Positions 35,601 through 50,600 of a stretch of DNA of 64,000 nucleotides are shown one piece after another. A program made the translations under genes and the position numbers. Below the pieces are notes generated by a model. That model saw only the letters and a program-made list of their open reading frames with translations. It ran no database searches and was not told the origin of the DNA. The stretch is taken from NCBI GenBank assembly GCA_026413225.1, contig CM048591.1:40207803-40271802 (forward strand). The letters are read 5' to 3'. Origin of the DNA: Otis tarda (taxonomy: Eukaryota; Chordata; Aves; Otidiformes; Otididae). How positions within the stretch are numbered: position 1 is the first letter of the stretch; every line of letters begins with the position of its first letter.

Positions 35601-38600
35601 AAGAAATATGTCTTTCTTTTTCTACCTTAAGAGCAAACAACTTTTTACGTATTTTAAACATTAATTGCTGTTTCTACGGCCCAAAATAATCGCAACTCTG
35701 TATCTCTGGCTCGCAATACAGTGGCTGTCTGTCAAGGAAATAATAATGCTGCTGCTATACTAAGTCACCTGGGGTGGGTAGAACTGTTCTAGAACAAATT
35801 TTTAAATGTAGTTTTTACCTTGAGATGCCTGCCTGTCACTCACTTCCTCCGGATCAACAACTTCCATGACACTTATCTGTAGTGCATCTTCCTGGAATAA
35901 AATAGAAAAGTTGAAAAATCACAAGCCACCATCTTTGTTTCTGCTCTTGTCCAAGAACTGCAACGTCCACCTTAAAAAGCGAACACTTTTGCTCAACTGC
36001 ACAGTGACTGTGATACATGTTTAATTCCACTGCAAAACCAAGACTAGTAAACATCTAAAATTAATGTTCATCATCCAGGTCAGCCAATTTTATCCTGCTG
36101 AGTATTTTCTGGGAAAAAAAAAAAAGCAGTTGTCTTCTGAAAACACTAGTGAAATTGATCGGTGAGCATGGCAAAACCCTGATCTAGTCCCACATGGGAG
36201 GAGTGCAGATGCAGATGGGAAGTAAAGCAAGGAGGCATCACAAGGGTTCTCTAGAATAACCAGCAACTCCACAGTGTACTCTGCTCCTTCTTCCATGCTT
36301 GGATAGAGTCTTCCAATTGGGGAAAACTTTTAAACTCTAAAGGTAAGCGACTAATTAAAATCTTTGGTGAAATTTACAGCAAGCCACATTTGTAACCAAA
36401 CATGTTCTCCTGCTACTCTGAAATGAAAAGATGCCTGGCTTATGTTTACCGTGCCTCAGTGCAACCTCACCTTTACAGCAGAAAAACAAGTTACATTCTA
36501 AACTCCTGTGGGCCATACCTGCTCAGAGCTGGTCTGGCTTTGCACAGCTTCGTAAGGAGGAGGTGGGTCTAGAGGACAGAACACTTCAACGCCTTTGATT
36601 CGCGCTCCGTAAATATGGGGCAACGGAATCACATCAGAGTCAAGCATCCTGCAACAAACAACACCAAGTGACTCCATTGGTACGGCTTTCCAGCTGCAGA
36701 AAAATATAATCCACTACCAAACTCCACTGGCTTTCCGTGTCAGCTCAGATTTTGGGATCTCAGTCACACCTAATGAATTTGCCCAGAGCTGCAAGAGATT
36801 TTCCCAGAACACGGCAGGAAATTGCTCCTTCGGAGGAGCCTCTCCATCATGTTCACCAGAACTTCAAATGTCTTTGGGCAGTACTGCGCCGAGGAACTAA
36901 TTCACAGAGATTCAGTTTTGTTTCAAGAGATTCAAATACAGGTAGTCATCCAAAATGCAATAGCCTGGCTTTGGTTTTTGTAAACTACTAAATTCTTAAT
37001 GATAACTGAAATTCAAGATACTTCTGATCTCGTGTTTTATGTTCAAATACAGCTGCACAGAAAAGGGCAAACTCAAGCTAAGGCTATTTTTTGTGATGAT
37101 GCTTGGCTAAAAATACTACAGTTGATGAATTCACGAAGGCTTGTATGAGGCAAATGTATCTCATGGTTAATCTTCTCAGTTTTCAGAGAGCTCTCTGAAA
37201 TCCTAAGTACAGCAGAAATCCCAAAGACCTTTTGCTGTATCATCTTCCTCTTAGGAGGGAGCTCTGAGAGGGAGGAGATCGGAACAGTGCCTGAAGAAGC
37301 TCTTTTTGGCAAATGCTGATTTTGATAACTTAAGTTTACATTACCCCATTATCTCTAGAACAAAGTGTGGTGGTCAACAGCAGAGCTGCCAAGGGAACCT
37401 TCCCCACACAATCTTCAGAGAAGTCTGTGAGACCCAAAGTGTCTCAATTTTTTCTCTGCTTTTTATTACATTTGAAATTATTGATTTGGTACTGAGCAGG
37501 AACCTCAAGCAACACACAAATGTCCATGTGTTTTGCTCTGGACCCATGTCACGCTCACAGCTATCACTGTGCATCCTCGGGCACCTCTCGTTCACCTTCT
37601 GCACTCGTACCTCAGCCAAACAGAAGCACCAGGACTCTGGCCTCCCAGAAACTTTACTGTCTCAATAGCAGGAAAATTTTCAATGGTTAAGAAACAACTG
37701 TCAGCAGCATATGCGTCCAATCTGAGACACATAGTGAATTTGAGAATACCAGACTTGGATAAGGAGATTTGCATTCTGGCAAATGCTTCTAGTCCCCAGA
37801 CGGTTCTTTAAACCAAACTGGGGTAGGTTCCTAGAGTGCAGGTGATTGGCTTGCTGCCCCACATGGATTGGCTCTTCCCTTAAATTCACATGCCTTATAA
37901 CACTTTGCATTTTATTCTTCAGATGGGAACTCGGCTGTAACTATTAACGTTCTTGTGCTAATCCAAAAAAATAACTTAATTGCTACTTTCTTATTTATGA
38001 AATAACAAGATTAGGAGTTGACTAGGAATTTGTAATTCAAGTTTGTTTCGTCTACCACTAAGTAAGACAAATGTAAACATTTTCCCATGAACAAAACAAT
38101 TAATTGGTTTTTGCTAGCCATGCCTCTGGATCTGCAATTTAAAGGGTGGAGGGGAACTGCTACCTATTCCAAACATGTCCTTGGAACTTGTTTTGATCAC
38201 CGCAATCTTTCCTTTCTCAAAGGGTTGTATCTGTTTTGGAGTCACCCCAAGTGCAGCTTGCAAACAGCAGCTCACCACCCTGGATGCTGTTCCTGTCACC
38301 CCCGCTTTCGCACAGAAGTTTTCGAAGTGGGAGCTCCGTGCAGAAAGCCAGGTCACAGATACAGCGTGGCATTCAGGGTCCAGACCAGGCAGGGAGGGGA
38401 GGGAGAAGTACGAGGAAGTTCGCTGAGAAAAGGCCAGGTCCCACCTCAGCTGCTCGGCTGGACACCCTGGATCCAGCCTGAGGTGAGTCACGTTTCCTCA
38501 TCTGCCAAGAGTGGAAATTAAGTCTGCCTGTTGTGTTAACTTCTGCGCTGCTGCGTAACTACCCTGAGCACCTTGAGACAAGTAACTTGACTTCAGAAAG

Positions 38601-41600
38601 ATGTCGCCACCACTTAAATGTTATTATTAACAAGTTTTAATGCGGTCTCGGTCAATATTATGCTGTAGAAGCCTTAAATATTCAGCACAGCAGCCCCTAC
38701 TGTGCTGAAAATAGACAACGAGAAATACTGCTGCTGGGAAGGAGATAACCATTTAGAATGACATGCCAGACAAAGAATGATAGCCCCATTTTAAGGCAGG
38801 GGAACTATGACAAGCATATTTCCATAAATACCTGATCTTCCAAAGAGAGCATTATGCACACCGTTTCTGTTCTCTTAACTCGCCTGAACCAAGACTCACA
38901 CAGGAGGTTTTTATTAATGATTGGATCACAGCGACTTGTGAGGCTACTGTCCTTCTCCGTCTGCTCTGTGAGCTTGTCCTCCCACGTTCACACTCACTTC
39001 TCCTCCATCCCACAGCTTCCACGTGGAGATGCCTGGCAGCAACGCCAGGCACGAGGCCTTCCTGACCCCTCACACCCAAGTCCTAAGATAACAGCAGCCA
39101 TTACTTGGCCTGGCAGTACAAGCAAAACAAACCCTTCCACCAGCCCAAATTGCCAAAGGGGCAGAAGAGGAATCATGCTGGCAAGGAGGCCTGTGGTGGG
39201 CTGGGCTGCCTTTCAGAGGGGGCCTTGCCGAGAGGTTGCGCCGGGCTTTCTGTCACTGCCCCGACCTGCTCCTGACAGCATCGTATAAGTTTTCAAACAT
39301 GTCACATTGTGCTGTCTCTCTTACCCAGAAACAGTTCCTACAGCATCTAAAGTGAAAACCACAAAATTTCAGCCCTCACCCACACTGCATTTATGCTGCC
39401 TCCTAAGTCAACAGGTTTGACTTAGAAGAAAGTGGTCTTAAAAAAAAAATGAGGATTACGCAGTGTTTCCAAAGACACTAACAGAAAGGAAGAGAGTGTA
39501 GAGGTTTACCTGCATCTCGTTCGTGGTGTACAAGAATATAAAGTCGCAAAATAGGAGGGAGGAGGCACAGGTGGGACAAAATCATCAGGATCCAAAATGC
39601 GATCTTGGTCTTCAATCTGAGATTCATCCTAATCAAATGAAACATCTGTTAAAGACCTTCTGAGATATTAAAAAAAAAAATTTAAAAATCACTGAACTGT
39701 GTAATCTAGTAATACTGTTAGTACTGCTGTTCATAGCAGGCAACGCCTCGCACTCACTTACTATGCAGGATCTTCTTGTTGCGAAAATCTGTAAGTAACG
39801 CAGGGCAGCCGCTACCAAGCAAACTGTGGTGGTGAGAGCATTCAGGGCACAAAGAGCAAAGAGAACTTTCTGAAGAACATGAAGATTATGGAAATTAAAA
39901 GATTAAATCAAGGTTTTTGTAAATGTCGAAATAATAATAATAAAAAACTAAACCAAAAACAAACACAGAAAACACAAGGATGACCATGACAATTATCTCT
40001 TAGAAACATAAGTGATGAAGTCGTCAGGACTGGTAATCTCCAAGATTGGAGTAATCTGCAAAAGCTTGTTCTGCCCTATTGTGTGTCCTGACAGAGAGAT
40101 CCAGAAAGGTTTAAGACTGCTCAGATGTGATTTATAGTCCATCTATTCAGGCAAGAATTATAACCTTCCTCCTAACTTTTCTGTGGGAAATCCAGATGTG
40201 AGATAATCACCATTAAAGAAACATTAAAGCACATTTATATCTGAAGATGATGTGGTTTGGAAGTTGTATTTTAGCAGAAGGAAAAGGCTGAGATCAAAAG
40301 ACCAGTGAATGTTATCACATCATTAGCTAAAATTTACACCGTATGTACCCATGCAATCTTAGAATCATAGAATCATAGAATGGTTAGGGTTGGAAGGGAC
40401 CTTCAAAGGTCATGTAGTCCAACCCCCCTGCAAGGGGCAGGGACATCCCTGACTAGATCAGGTTGCTCAGAGCCTCATCCAGCCTGGCCTTGAACGTTTC
40501 CAGGGATGGGGCCTTGTCTGAATTGTCTGAATTCAACTGTAGATTTGGTTGCATAAAACACAGAAAGGACAAGAATTGCACGATAGATCAGCAATGCGCT
40601 GGTTAAAGTTCAGAGACAAGGAAAAAAAAACCCAAAACTGTTACAGAACCATAAAGAGCTTACGACCAGTGTGGGAGATCAGAAAATATCAGAATTTTTC
40701 ACAGTACATGCAGCAGTCACCTCAGCACTGCACAGTCGCACAAGTGTGGACATTGTGCAAGCAGCCACATCATGCAGTGTGTGCAGGGTACCTTGAGATG
40801 AAGGTAAGCAGCACTGCATGAATTCATGTGGTACAGCCTCAGCGCGGTCTCCTCTTCTGTGCACTTAGTCAGATGAAATTCATCACAGCAGAAACAAATC
40901 TTGTTTTCACCCATATCCACCTTTAATAACACAAAACTCCACTTTTTAATGTATTAGTTGTTTTATGCAACATTTTTACCTGCATAATGTAGACTCTATA
41001 CCTCTGGCCACAAAGCAGACTGTAAATACAGGCTTGTAAAATGAAATTTGTACAGTTTGGTACACCAATGGTCCATGCACTATAAAGCTATAACATGCAT
41101 ATTTCTTACTTGAAAGGAAGCATTACTGATAATCTCTAGACATTAAATACCACGTAGTTGTAATCAAAGCTGCACTGACTACTAAGTAATTTTAGTATCC
41201 GTGCTTCTTCAAATACATAGCAGCCTGGAAATTCTTTCTTTGACTGATGTGTAAGCCACTGTACATGGAGTATACACGTTTTCTCTGATTCAGGAGTTTA
41301 TTTTGCATCTCCACCGACAGAATGAAACCCACAACTATAATTTCAACCCAATCAAATCAGTAATAGTTACAGCTGTACACTACTATTTTTTGTAACTTTC
41401 AAATTAATGTGGTCATTTACAATGTTTCTGTATCTAGAGATAACTCGGGTTTTTTTAGCTGTCAAACTCTCCAGAGTCATAGTGTAAATGTCTTCCACCT
41501 ACATAAACCACTCTACAGAATAATTTATGATTTCAGGAATGCCTTTCAGCTGTAGCCTGTGTTCCAGGCAAAGAGGGATCTAAAATTCCTGAAATGTTCA

Positions 41601-44600
41601 ACCATCTTGTCTGGAATAACATTAACAGTTCTCAGTGCTGCTTTGGTACATTGACATTGGGTGAATCTAGATTGCTAAATGCTTGTAATCTGGGACTCTC
41701 ACTGCAAAACACCTGCTGGCATGTTAAGGAACCAACAATAGCTTTCTTGAAGCAATAAATGAATGAAAATAAATATTTAAAGATCTCTCCAATAACTCTT
41801 AAAGTCCTTCAAGCACACAATGATCTTTATCACCAAGGGACTCTGTATGCTTCAATTTCAATTATTCCACAGTTTCTGGTTCATAAATAGACACTCTTCT
41901 ACTTATTATGACAGCCTTTGAGAAAAACCTTTTGCATTCTGTCCTTTCTTGTGCAGATTGCTTCTTACTCAAGTAGAAGAGTTCTGAAAAGCAAGTATTA
42001 TTTGATCTACCTTAATTTTTCCCTCAAAGTTCTTGCTGTAAGGTATCGACATAGATCGTCCTCTCCAGGTGAGGCAAACCAGGAAAAATAATCCCACTCA
42101 CAGACTATACTGATGGAGCTTTTTGTAGGTACCCACCAGTACGCACTCGGGCTTTTTTCAACAGTTTACCTTTGTCACATTACTATACAATTCCTTTATG
42201 CTAGTTCTTAAATGACTATAATACTAAAATCAGTGTATAATGCTGGCAAGAGGGATTTTCTAAAGATATATTCGGGATTCCCTCCTACATGGTCCCATAA
42301 ATTGTCTAGAAAGCCTTGTACCGAATCAGCTATCTTCAGACCCCAACGACACAGGCCAGCTCTCGACAAAGTCAAACAAAACCATTTCTGGGCTAAGTAT
42401 GCTCTTCTAATGAAGATCAGAACCTTTCAAAACATATCCTTTTGGGGTCTTCAGCTTGAGGAGCTGAACATCTTATGAAGACTCCAAACCAAAAAACCCA
42501 CGTGTTTAGGAACACAGACAATAAACATACTGTTGTGGATTTCAGAGAGTCTGTTCACTATTAGAACTGAATCAAGGCCTGAAACAGAGAGCTTTCTTTT
42601 TTTCCCCCAACATGCTGTAGCCGCACTACTTGCATCTCTACACCAGCACATTTTGTAATCCCAGCACGGCAAGCTTACGTGGCATGCTGTGAAGAAATAT
42701 GTGTAAATCAGTACGTCTGCTCACCAAATCGCATCTGGATACACCGGACACAAACTGAAGGCCTTGACATCCTAATATAAATCCAGCCAGGTTCAGCAGA
42801 ACACAGATGATAGACAGCAGAACAAATAAGTTAGCCTGGAACAGCAGAACACAGTTAACAGCAGCGGGAACACAATCAACAAACCCAACTCAAGGAATCT
42901 ATGGCAGTGCAAATCCCGCTCCCAAATTGAGTCTGGCAACAACACTCCTCTTCTTTTCAAAACTCCCTGTGACTTCAGTGCCCCAGGATGTCTTATCTTA
43001 AACCAGCAGATGGTTACTCCAGACACCTTCGTCTTCCCTCTCTCCTTATTCTGCACTGGCTGTGCAGTAATAATATACGTGCAACTATTGAAAAGTGCAG
43101 GCAGACACAGGTTTTTCTGGAGTGCAAAGTATGGTTTGCAAGCCACCTGACTTCCACTGTATGTCATATTCTTCCACTGAGTTTACCTCTCAACACAGAT
43201 CTTGCTGATCTCTCAGATCAGCAAGAAACCCGAAGAGGAAACATCTTAAGACAACATTCATTTTGCATAGAACATCTGAAACTATTTTGCAGCACAAATA
43301 CATGAAAAATGTTTCTCCCAGTACAGCAAGGACAGTGACACTTAAGGGACTTTGGTTATACGATTTTATTTCCTCCTGGCTACTAAAACAGAATGCCTCC
43401 ATTCCAGAATCAAACAATACCTTCAGTTTTGCAAACCATCTGAAAGACCAGCAATGGCAGGAGTCATAAAGTACTTGAAAAAGGACAAGCAGAACTAGTG
43501 GATAAAGCAAAGTCCTGCTTTCACACACACCCTTACAATCTGCACTCTGTGCTTATGTGAGACTTGATTTAGACACATGTAAGAACTTCTCCTATCCCAA
43601 CTCATATGTGGAAAATTCTTCTGAACTTCAGGAGACAGCAGTATGGGTAAGACTACTACTTTAGAGACAGATAAAAAATAACAGGTTCCTCTCCTGACAT
43701 GTTTAAATTTGAAGCACTTAATCCTACAAAAGCAAGTATCAGGTCTTCAATGCTCAAAGGAATCCTTGTTTATAACAATCTGCTCACTCAGATTCCTTTG
43801 TATCAAAATGGCCTAAATTAAAAATGCAGGAGATGATGACAAAAAGCTGAGGAAGAGAAGGAAATCATGAGGGACACAGGCTCCATTCTGCTCCAGATAG
43901 CTTTACAGAGGATCCAGCAACAAGGACTCCCTAAACATACACAAAGGCAGCAATCACTTTCCAAATTAATTCAGCTGATGTACCATGGTTAGCTACTTAG
44001 GAAGCTGAAGCAAAAAATAAATCAGACTTGTTGCACAAATTATGATCCCATTTACTGAGGTCACCCCTGAATGGACAAGAGCCAAAGTGCATTACTGTGC
44101 AAGCTCATTCCTTAAATTACAGTATCTCCTACTAGTAGGCTTTACAGAAGCTTGACCATAACATTATCACATAAGGTAGGTTTTAACCTCAAAAATCCAG
44201 TAATTAAATTAGCTATTAGTACTTCTCTGAAGAAGACTGAGACTATTTTGTGTTAGACATACCGAGAACAATCAATATTAAGAGGAACAGTATTTTCTTC
44301 TAGCTTTATACATATCATAAAACGACAGATAAGAGGATTTTAATGTTAGCAAGCACTTTGAGTGCCATTTGTTTTTCTGTACAAACACAGAATTTAATTA
44401 TTTTTTTCAAATTAACTTCTTGCTCAGCACTCAAATGAATCAATACCATTTCTTATGCTTTTCCCTAGATTATATCAATTACTTTTTTGATTAAAACTAT
44501 TTCGAGAAAAATAAAATTGGTAGAGATGGGTATTTCATACTAAGAAAGCTTTTCATCTGGGTTCAACACAGGGCACTGCCAACTAGAAATTAGCCAGTTT

Positions 44601-47600
44601 TGTAAGTGAAGTAAACACTTTCAACATAAAACATCTTTATAGTACAAATCTCAAGAAATTATACTAAGGAAAACAAGAAGTGCCTTCATCCTCTTTCAAC
44701 TGCTGAAGAAATGAAGTCCTGAGTAAAGAAGTTACTTGGCCAAAGTCATAAGTCAAGAAATATTTTTCTTTTAGAAAAAGGAAGCAAACTCAGATACTAG
44801 TTTTATCCTTTATCCTTTGGTACAGAAGCTGCAATAGAAACAATCTAGTATACAACTATATCAAAAGTTATACGTAAAATCCGGATTCCTAATGTAATGG
44901 TCTGCAAAATCTTGAATAAAAATCACACAGATTTTTCTAAAGAAACACATTAAAGCCAAAGAAGAAAAAGGAAGAAAAGGAACATTAATATAAATATACA
45001 AAACTGGACTATAATGTCTAGATTTACATTCTAATAAATTATACCATACAAAAATTAAATCTTGATCTGTTTTTTTTTATTATTATATGTATAGTCTATT
45101 TTCGACTGCATAATCTAATATTCAGGCAATTCCATTGAAGAGGCAGAAGATAAAAATAATTCTTCTACATACAATCTAAAACACTACCATGATCTGAACC
45201 ATAACCAACATTTGCTTCTACATCTCTGACAGCGGACAAGAGACTATAATGTACTTTACTGTCAAGAGAAAAAAATCCTCTTTCTTTTAGCTCCATCACT
45301 GGTCAGCATTTTCACAGAATCACTGAGGTTGGAAGGTACCTCTTGAGACCACCTAATCCAATCCTCTGGTTGAGGAGGCTCATCTACAGCAGCAGCCGAA
45401 GACCACACGCAGCTGGTTTTGAGTATCTCTACAGTTGGATACTTCCCAACTCCTCTGGGTAACCTGCACCAGCATCTTACCATCCCCATAGTTAAAAAAA
45501 AAAATGTAGTCTTTTGTGTACAGATGGAATTTCCTATTTTTCAGCTGTGCCCATAACCTCCTGTCCCATCAGCGGGCACTACTGAGAAACATCTAACGCC
45601 CTCTTCTTCATTCCCTCCCATTAGCTATTTGTAGAGACGGACAAGATTGACTCTGAGCATTCTCTTCTCCAGGCTGAACAGTCCCATCTCTCTCACCTTC
45701 TCCTCAGAAGAGAGATGCTCCAGTCCTTCCATCACTTTCATGGTCCTTCACTGAACTTGCTCCAGTATGTCCATGTCTCTCTTGTACTGGAGAGCCCAGA
45801 ACTGGACCCAGCACTCCATGTGTGGCCTCACCAGTGCTGAGCAGAGTGGAAGGATCACCTCCCTTGGCCTGCTGGCAACACTCCTGGAGCCCAGGATATC
45901 ATGAGCCTTCTTTGCCACAAGAGCACTTTGCTGTCTCATGGTCAGCTTGCTGTCCACCAGGATCCCCAGTTTCTTCCCTGCAGCGCTGCTTTCCACCAAA
46001 TTGTTCCCTGATGTGTACCAGCGCCTCAGGTCATTTCCCTTCATAGGCAGGACTTTGCCTTTCCTCATGTTGAACTTCGTAAGAGTTCTCTCAGCCCATT
46101 TCTCCAGCCTGTCCAGGTCCCTCTGAATGGCACCATTTGGTGTATCAGCCATTCCTACCAGTTTTGTATCACCTTCGAATTTGCTGAGAGTGCAATCTGT
46201 CCCGCTGTACAGACCATTCATTAAAATATTAATCAGTATTGGCCCCAGTATCCACCCCCAGGGCACAACATTGCTGACTGGCCCCTGGCTGGGCTTTGTG
46301 TCACTGATCACAACCCTCTGGGCCTGATCATTCACCCATTTTCAATCCACCTCACTGTCCACTCATCTAACATCTACTCTGTCAGCTTATTTTATAAGAT
46401 ATATTTTCCTGCAGATGCAAATTTAAACATCTTCTCCATCACTACTCACCTACAAGTGAAAACAGGTGTTCCACTTTACCCTGGTGAAAGAAGATCCTTT
46501 TCACAGGTAAACCAGGAGAAAAGTACTTCTCAACTTAGAACAAATAGGCGAAGGCAAACATGCTATTTTAAAAGCCGAAACAGAGGTTACTAGTCTTAAC
46601 TGCGGTGATAAAAACGGAAACAACTCAAATTGTGGCTTTATTTTGGCTCACAGCCCCCATCTTCTGAGCATTAGATACACATGGACTGTGAACAGCTGCA
46701 GAACATTTATAGGAATTAAACTACAGGAAAACAAAGTGTATTCTGATGTTAGACACAGTATTTGCTAACATCTTGCATGGATGATCTCTTCTAGGTTAAA
46801 AAAATAATTAAAAAAAATCATTATGCCCTTTGAGGACTACGCAGCAGCACAAACTTGCACGACAAGGCTCTGACCCTGTCATTCATTCTGCATGGATAGG
46901 CTGCTTGTTGTCCTGCTGCTGCTGCCACTGAAGCTAATACCTAACGCCAGAGAGGAATGGTTTTCTCCCTAATATGCACACAGAGGACTGATGCCCAAGC
47001 AGGCATCAGACATCAATGAAAGAAAAACATTTAGATCACAGTCATCAACTCTTATATCTATTTAGATCCTGTATATACACTTTATAAGCATCCTTCTCGG
47101 AAAAGGCAAGTCAATGTTAATTTTCCATATACACAGAGCACTAATAAAAAAAATTAGGCATTAATTAGGGGACCTTACTAATTTTCTACCACTTGCGAGC
47201 ACTCGTAACATATAGACATCTGCAACACAACTGTCAACAAAACAAAGCCACACAGAAGCAAAAGACAAACTAATTCACTTTAAAAAGTTACATACTTCAA
47301 ATCTAGCATTAAAACGCCCTATATGAATGAGAGAAAAGCTTTTTCAGCACAAAATAAATTAAAAAAATAAAAAAAGACCTGACTTTGACCTGATTAAAAA
47401 GGCTAAAAGCCTCTCTAAAGGCTTTTCATAGCCTCACATTTAAAAGCATATTTCTTTTTATTTGCTTCGACTAACATCGTATGAATACCATTTATTGACT
47501 TAACGGTGGAGACCTGCACGTGAGCCAAGATGTCAACATTGAGCTATTTTACTTCTAAAATCCAGACAAACAGGCACTACTACAGTAATTCTCAGCAAAG

Positions 47601-50600
47601 CCAAATGACTTTGCTTATTAAGAAGCACGTGGATAAGGAGGGATTTTTTGGCAGGGTTAGGATCATGATAGGCACTGTTCACAGTACTTTATATTGTTAA
47701 TAGCAGGGATAAAATTTAAGAATGTCATTTCACTAGCACCAGAACTAAGTATTTTGGTCTAAACATTAAATTTTGGCTAAATCTATGTGAATTAGTCAAG
47801 GTGTGGATATCAAGAAGGCAGTAGCTAGCGCTAAGAAGCTTTACTATAAAGATGCTGGGACATATTTTTCTTCTGATAAAATTTTTCAATTAAAGAAAAA
47901 GTTCACTACAAATTTATTCTTAAAACATTTTTGAAGTTTTATATAAGTACTTGAATGTCATAAACTTTTCTGTTTTCCAATGAAGATCTGTAATTTTTTA
48001 TCATAAAACAAAATTATTAACACTTAAGAATTTTTTAAAAAATACGTTTCTAACAAAAATTTCAAATCCTTATGTTACCACACAGTAAAACACGACAAGA
48101 ATCAAGACTGAACGACTCATGCTGAACATGCGATTTGGACTTCTCCGAGTCAAACCCCACAGATCTTTACATCAAAACTGACCATGTCTATGACCACAAA
48201 AGCTGGCATGCTAGCTTAAAGCGGAACCACAAAGCACTTGATGTAGCTGAAAGCCAGAGACACATTCACCCAGCCTGCATCCACTCTGTTTATTTCTTGA
48301 TTCCATGCATCTGCGGGTACCGAACTGCTGCCCAGCACTCTACCCAGCATAATAGCCTGCTGTCTTCCTGCACGCTTGCACTCCTGCCACTTTTCATGGA
48401 ATCACAGCTACATCTTCCCTCTAGCAGCAGAACCCAAGCACTAAGCAGCCACCAGAGAGATGCTTAACTTGAAGTCTTTGTTACAGTTGGTGGGGAAAAA
48501 AAAAAAAACAAAAACCACCCTAAAACCAGAGAGCCGCCTGAAAAGCACACGCTACAGGATTGCAGCTAATTCATACAGGACTCGAAAGGTAAGGATGCTT
48601 CATTAGCAGAATGCTTCTTCATTCAGCAGAGCATGTATGGCTCCAGGTAACATCTGGGAATACAACACAAACACAGTGTATTGGCTTAGTCCAGACTGGT
48701 ATACACGCAAGAACAAAGGCTGATGTAGCAAGCATGGCCTATTGAAAATGTGAATTGCCCTCAGTGCACATGCAATCAAACAAATGCAGAATTGATGTAT
48801 TTTCTGAAATTAGTTAGGTTCCTTCAGTTAAAAATAAGATTTCAAGCCCTATGAAAGGAAGAAGTTTAGAGGCAAAGAGGAAGCAACCAGCTTCTATACA
48901 AGTAGAGACTAACATCAAGCCCAGAACGATTGAGAGTCAATATCCAAACAACTTTGGGCGGGGGCGGGGACGGGGACGGAGGCGGGAAGTTTCTCTTTTC
49001 CTATTAAATATATTCAGACAGGCAGGCACAGGAAGAACTTTATTCTCTGGAATAAACATCAGATTCAGAGTATAATCATTATAAGCTGACTTCTGAAGTT
49101 GATTGACAACAGACACCCAGAACAGAAAAGCCTCAGACAAGTAAAAACAAGGTAAGAGTTCAGAGCCAAGGCTTCTCAGCAGCTGTATCGCTGAAGGCCA
49201 AGCCTCCCCTGCAAGAACATCCTTCAAAAGATATGATTATAATGTGATTTTGCCTTGCTGTGCCCTGTCTCTGTGACCTATTATTTATCTAGTATCTTCC
49301 CACACTGTAATACAGCCAGAGGGGCAAAAAACAAAGGTGGCTCTCAGTTTTATTCACCAACAGGTCTTATCACATCTATCCCTCTTTGAGACTGGTTTCC
49401 TCTCACAGATGGTTGCTATTAAAGGTCCACTACAGCTGCATCTAACGGGTTTCCCTCCCATTCGCCCCCTGGAAGAAAAACATCAGCAACCGAAACACAG
49501 CAGCCCTCTCTGCCTTTGACGTCACAGCCCATCCCTATCTCCTTTCTGACGACATCACAGCCCGTTGCTTTCTCCAAGCACCAGCACCTCCAGAGCCTTG
49601 CTGTCACAGGAAAACACAACAGTTGGGTTGTTTTTCTCCATGACCAAGGCCTCGGGCTGAAGGGGCAGCCACAGAACAGTCTGGCCTTTCACAAAGAAAC
49701 AAATCCAGGCAGTGAGAAAGCATTACCTGAAGGGGGAAGACAGAAATGTTTTGTGAGCCAAGACACTGCCCTTTTACTGGAGTAGCTGGACTGCTGCCGT
49801 GCAAAGGAGATGCAGGCAAATAGGTGTACTCCAGCAGGTTCTGGAAATGAAAATCCTGAATCCTGAACTCCTGAATCAGAGTAGCAAACAGGTTCCTTTT
49901 AGAGAGAATTAGCGTTTTTAAAGAGGGCAAAGATAAATGTGAATTGCAATACAGAATTCCTGAAGTACCACAAACTGGCAATTAAAAAAAATATGATAGA
50001 GGAAGCCACAAGAAACAGCATATTCTTAAGCATAAACCCTACCACAAGCTGCTCTGAGGACCGGCACCTCCCCATGGACAAATTCAGTGGCACTCACCGG
50101 TCACCTTAATTCTGTTCAAGACCCAGGTCTGGGAAGGAGAGCGGGCCAAATGATGGAGCTCAATCATCTACCCTTAATTACAGTCTACTTGCTGCATCTG
50201 AGACCTTTTAGTACACACCACAATAGATTAAAATCTAGATATAAATTATCCAACTTGGGCTGAAAACAAAGCTATTTTAGGGGGGGTTGGATGCATATAA
50301 AGAATTCTAGTGGGTATCTGCACAATTAGAAGAAATGACGAAACTGAACTGAGTGACTTACCGCTCTGTGTAAAAAGAAAGATGAGAAGAGGCCCCTCTC
50401 TAAGAACAAGAGAGCATTTGTAGATTGAGACATAACTACACATGAAAAAGAGTAACAACCACTTAATCCCACAAACTTTACACTTTAACTGATGAGCACA
50501 GTCCAAAGTCTCTGTAAAAGACAACTAAATACCAACATAAGTTACTGCAACATAAAACATAGCAATTAGTATCACTCCTCAGATTTCCAGCGTGGTTCTA

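Noticed and set aside
38087-39288. Two 144-codon plus-strand ORFs in ENTREP1 intron 6
   Set aside because: Antisense in an intron, no family likeness, overlapping alternatives in other frames. Coding status cannot be supported.
45748-46335. A 195-codon minus-strand ORF as a possible host gene
   Set aside because: The protein is the CR1 reverse-transcriptase C-terminal part, inside a CR1 with its 3' tail. It is a repeat, not a gene.
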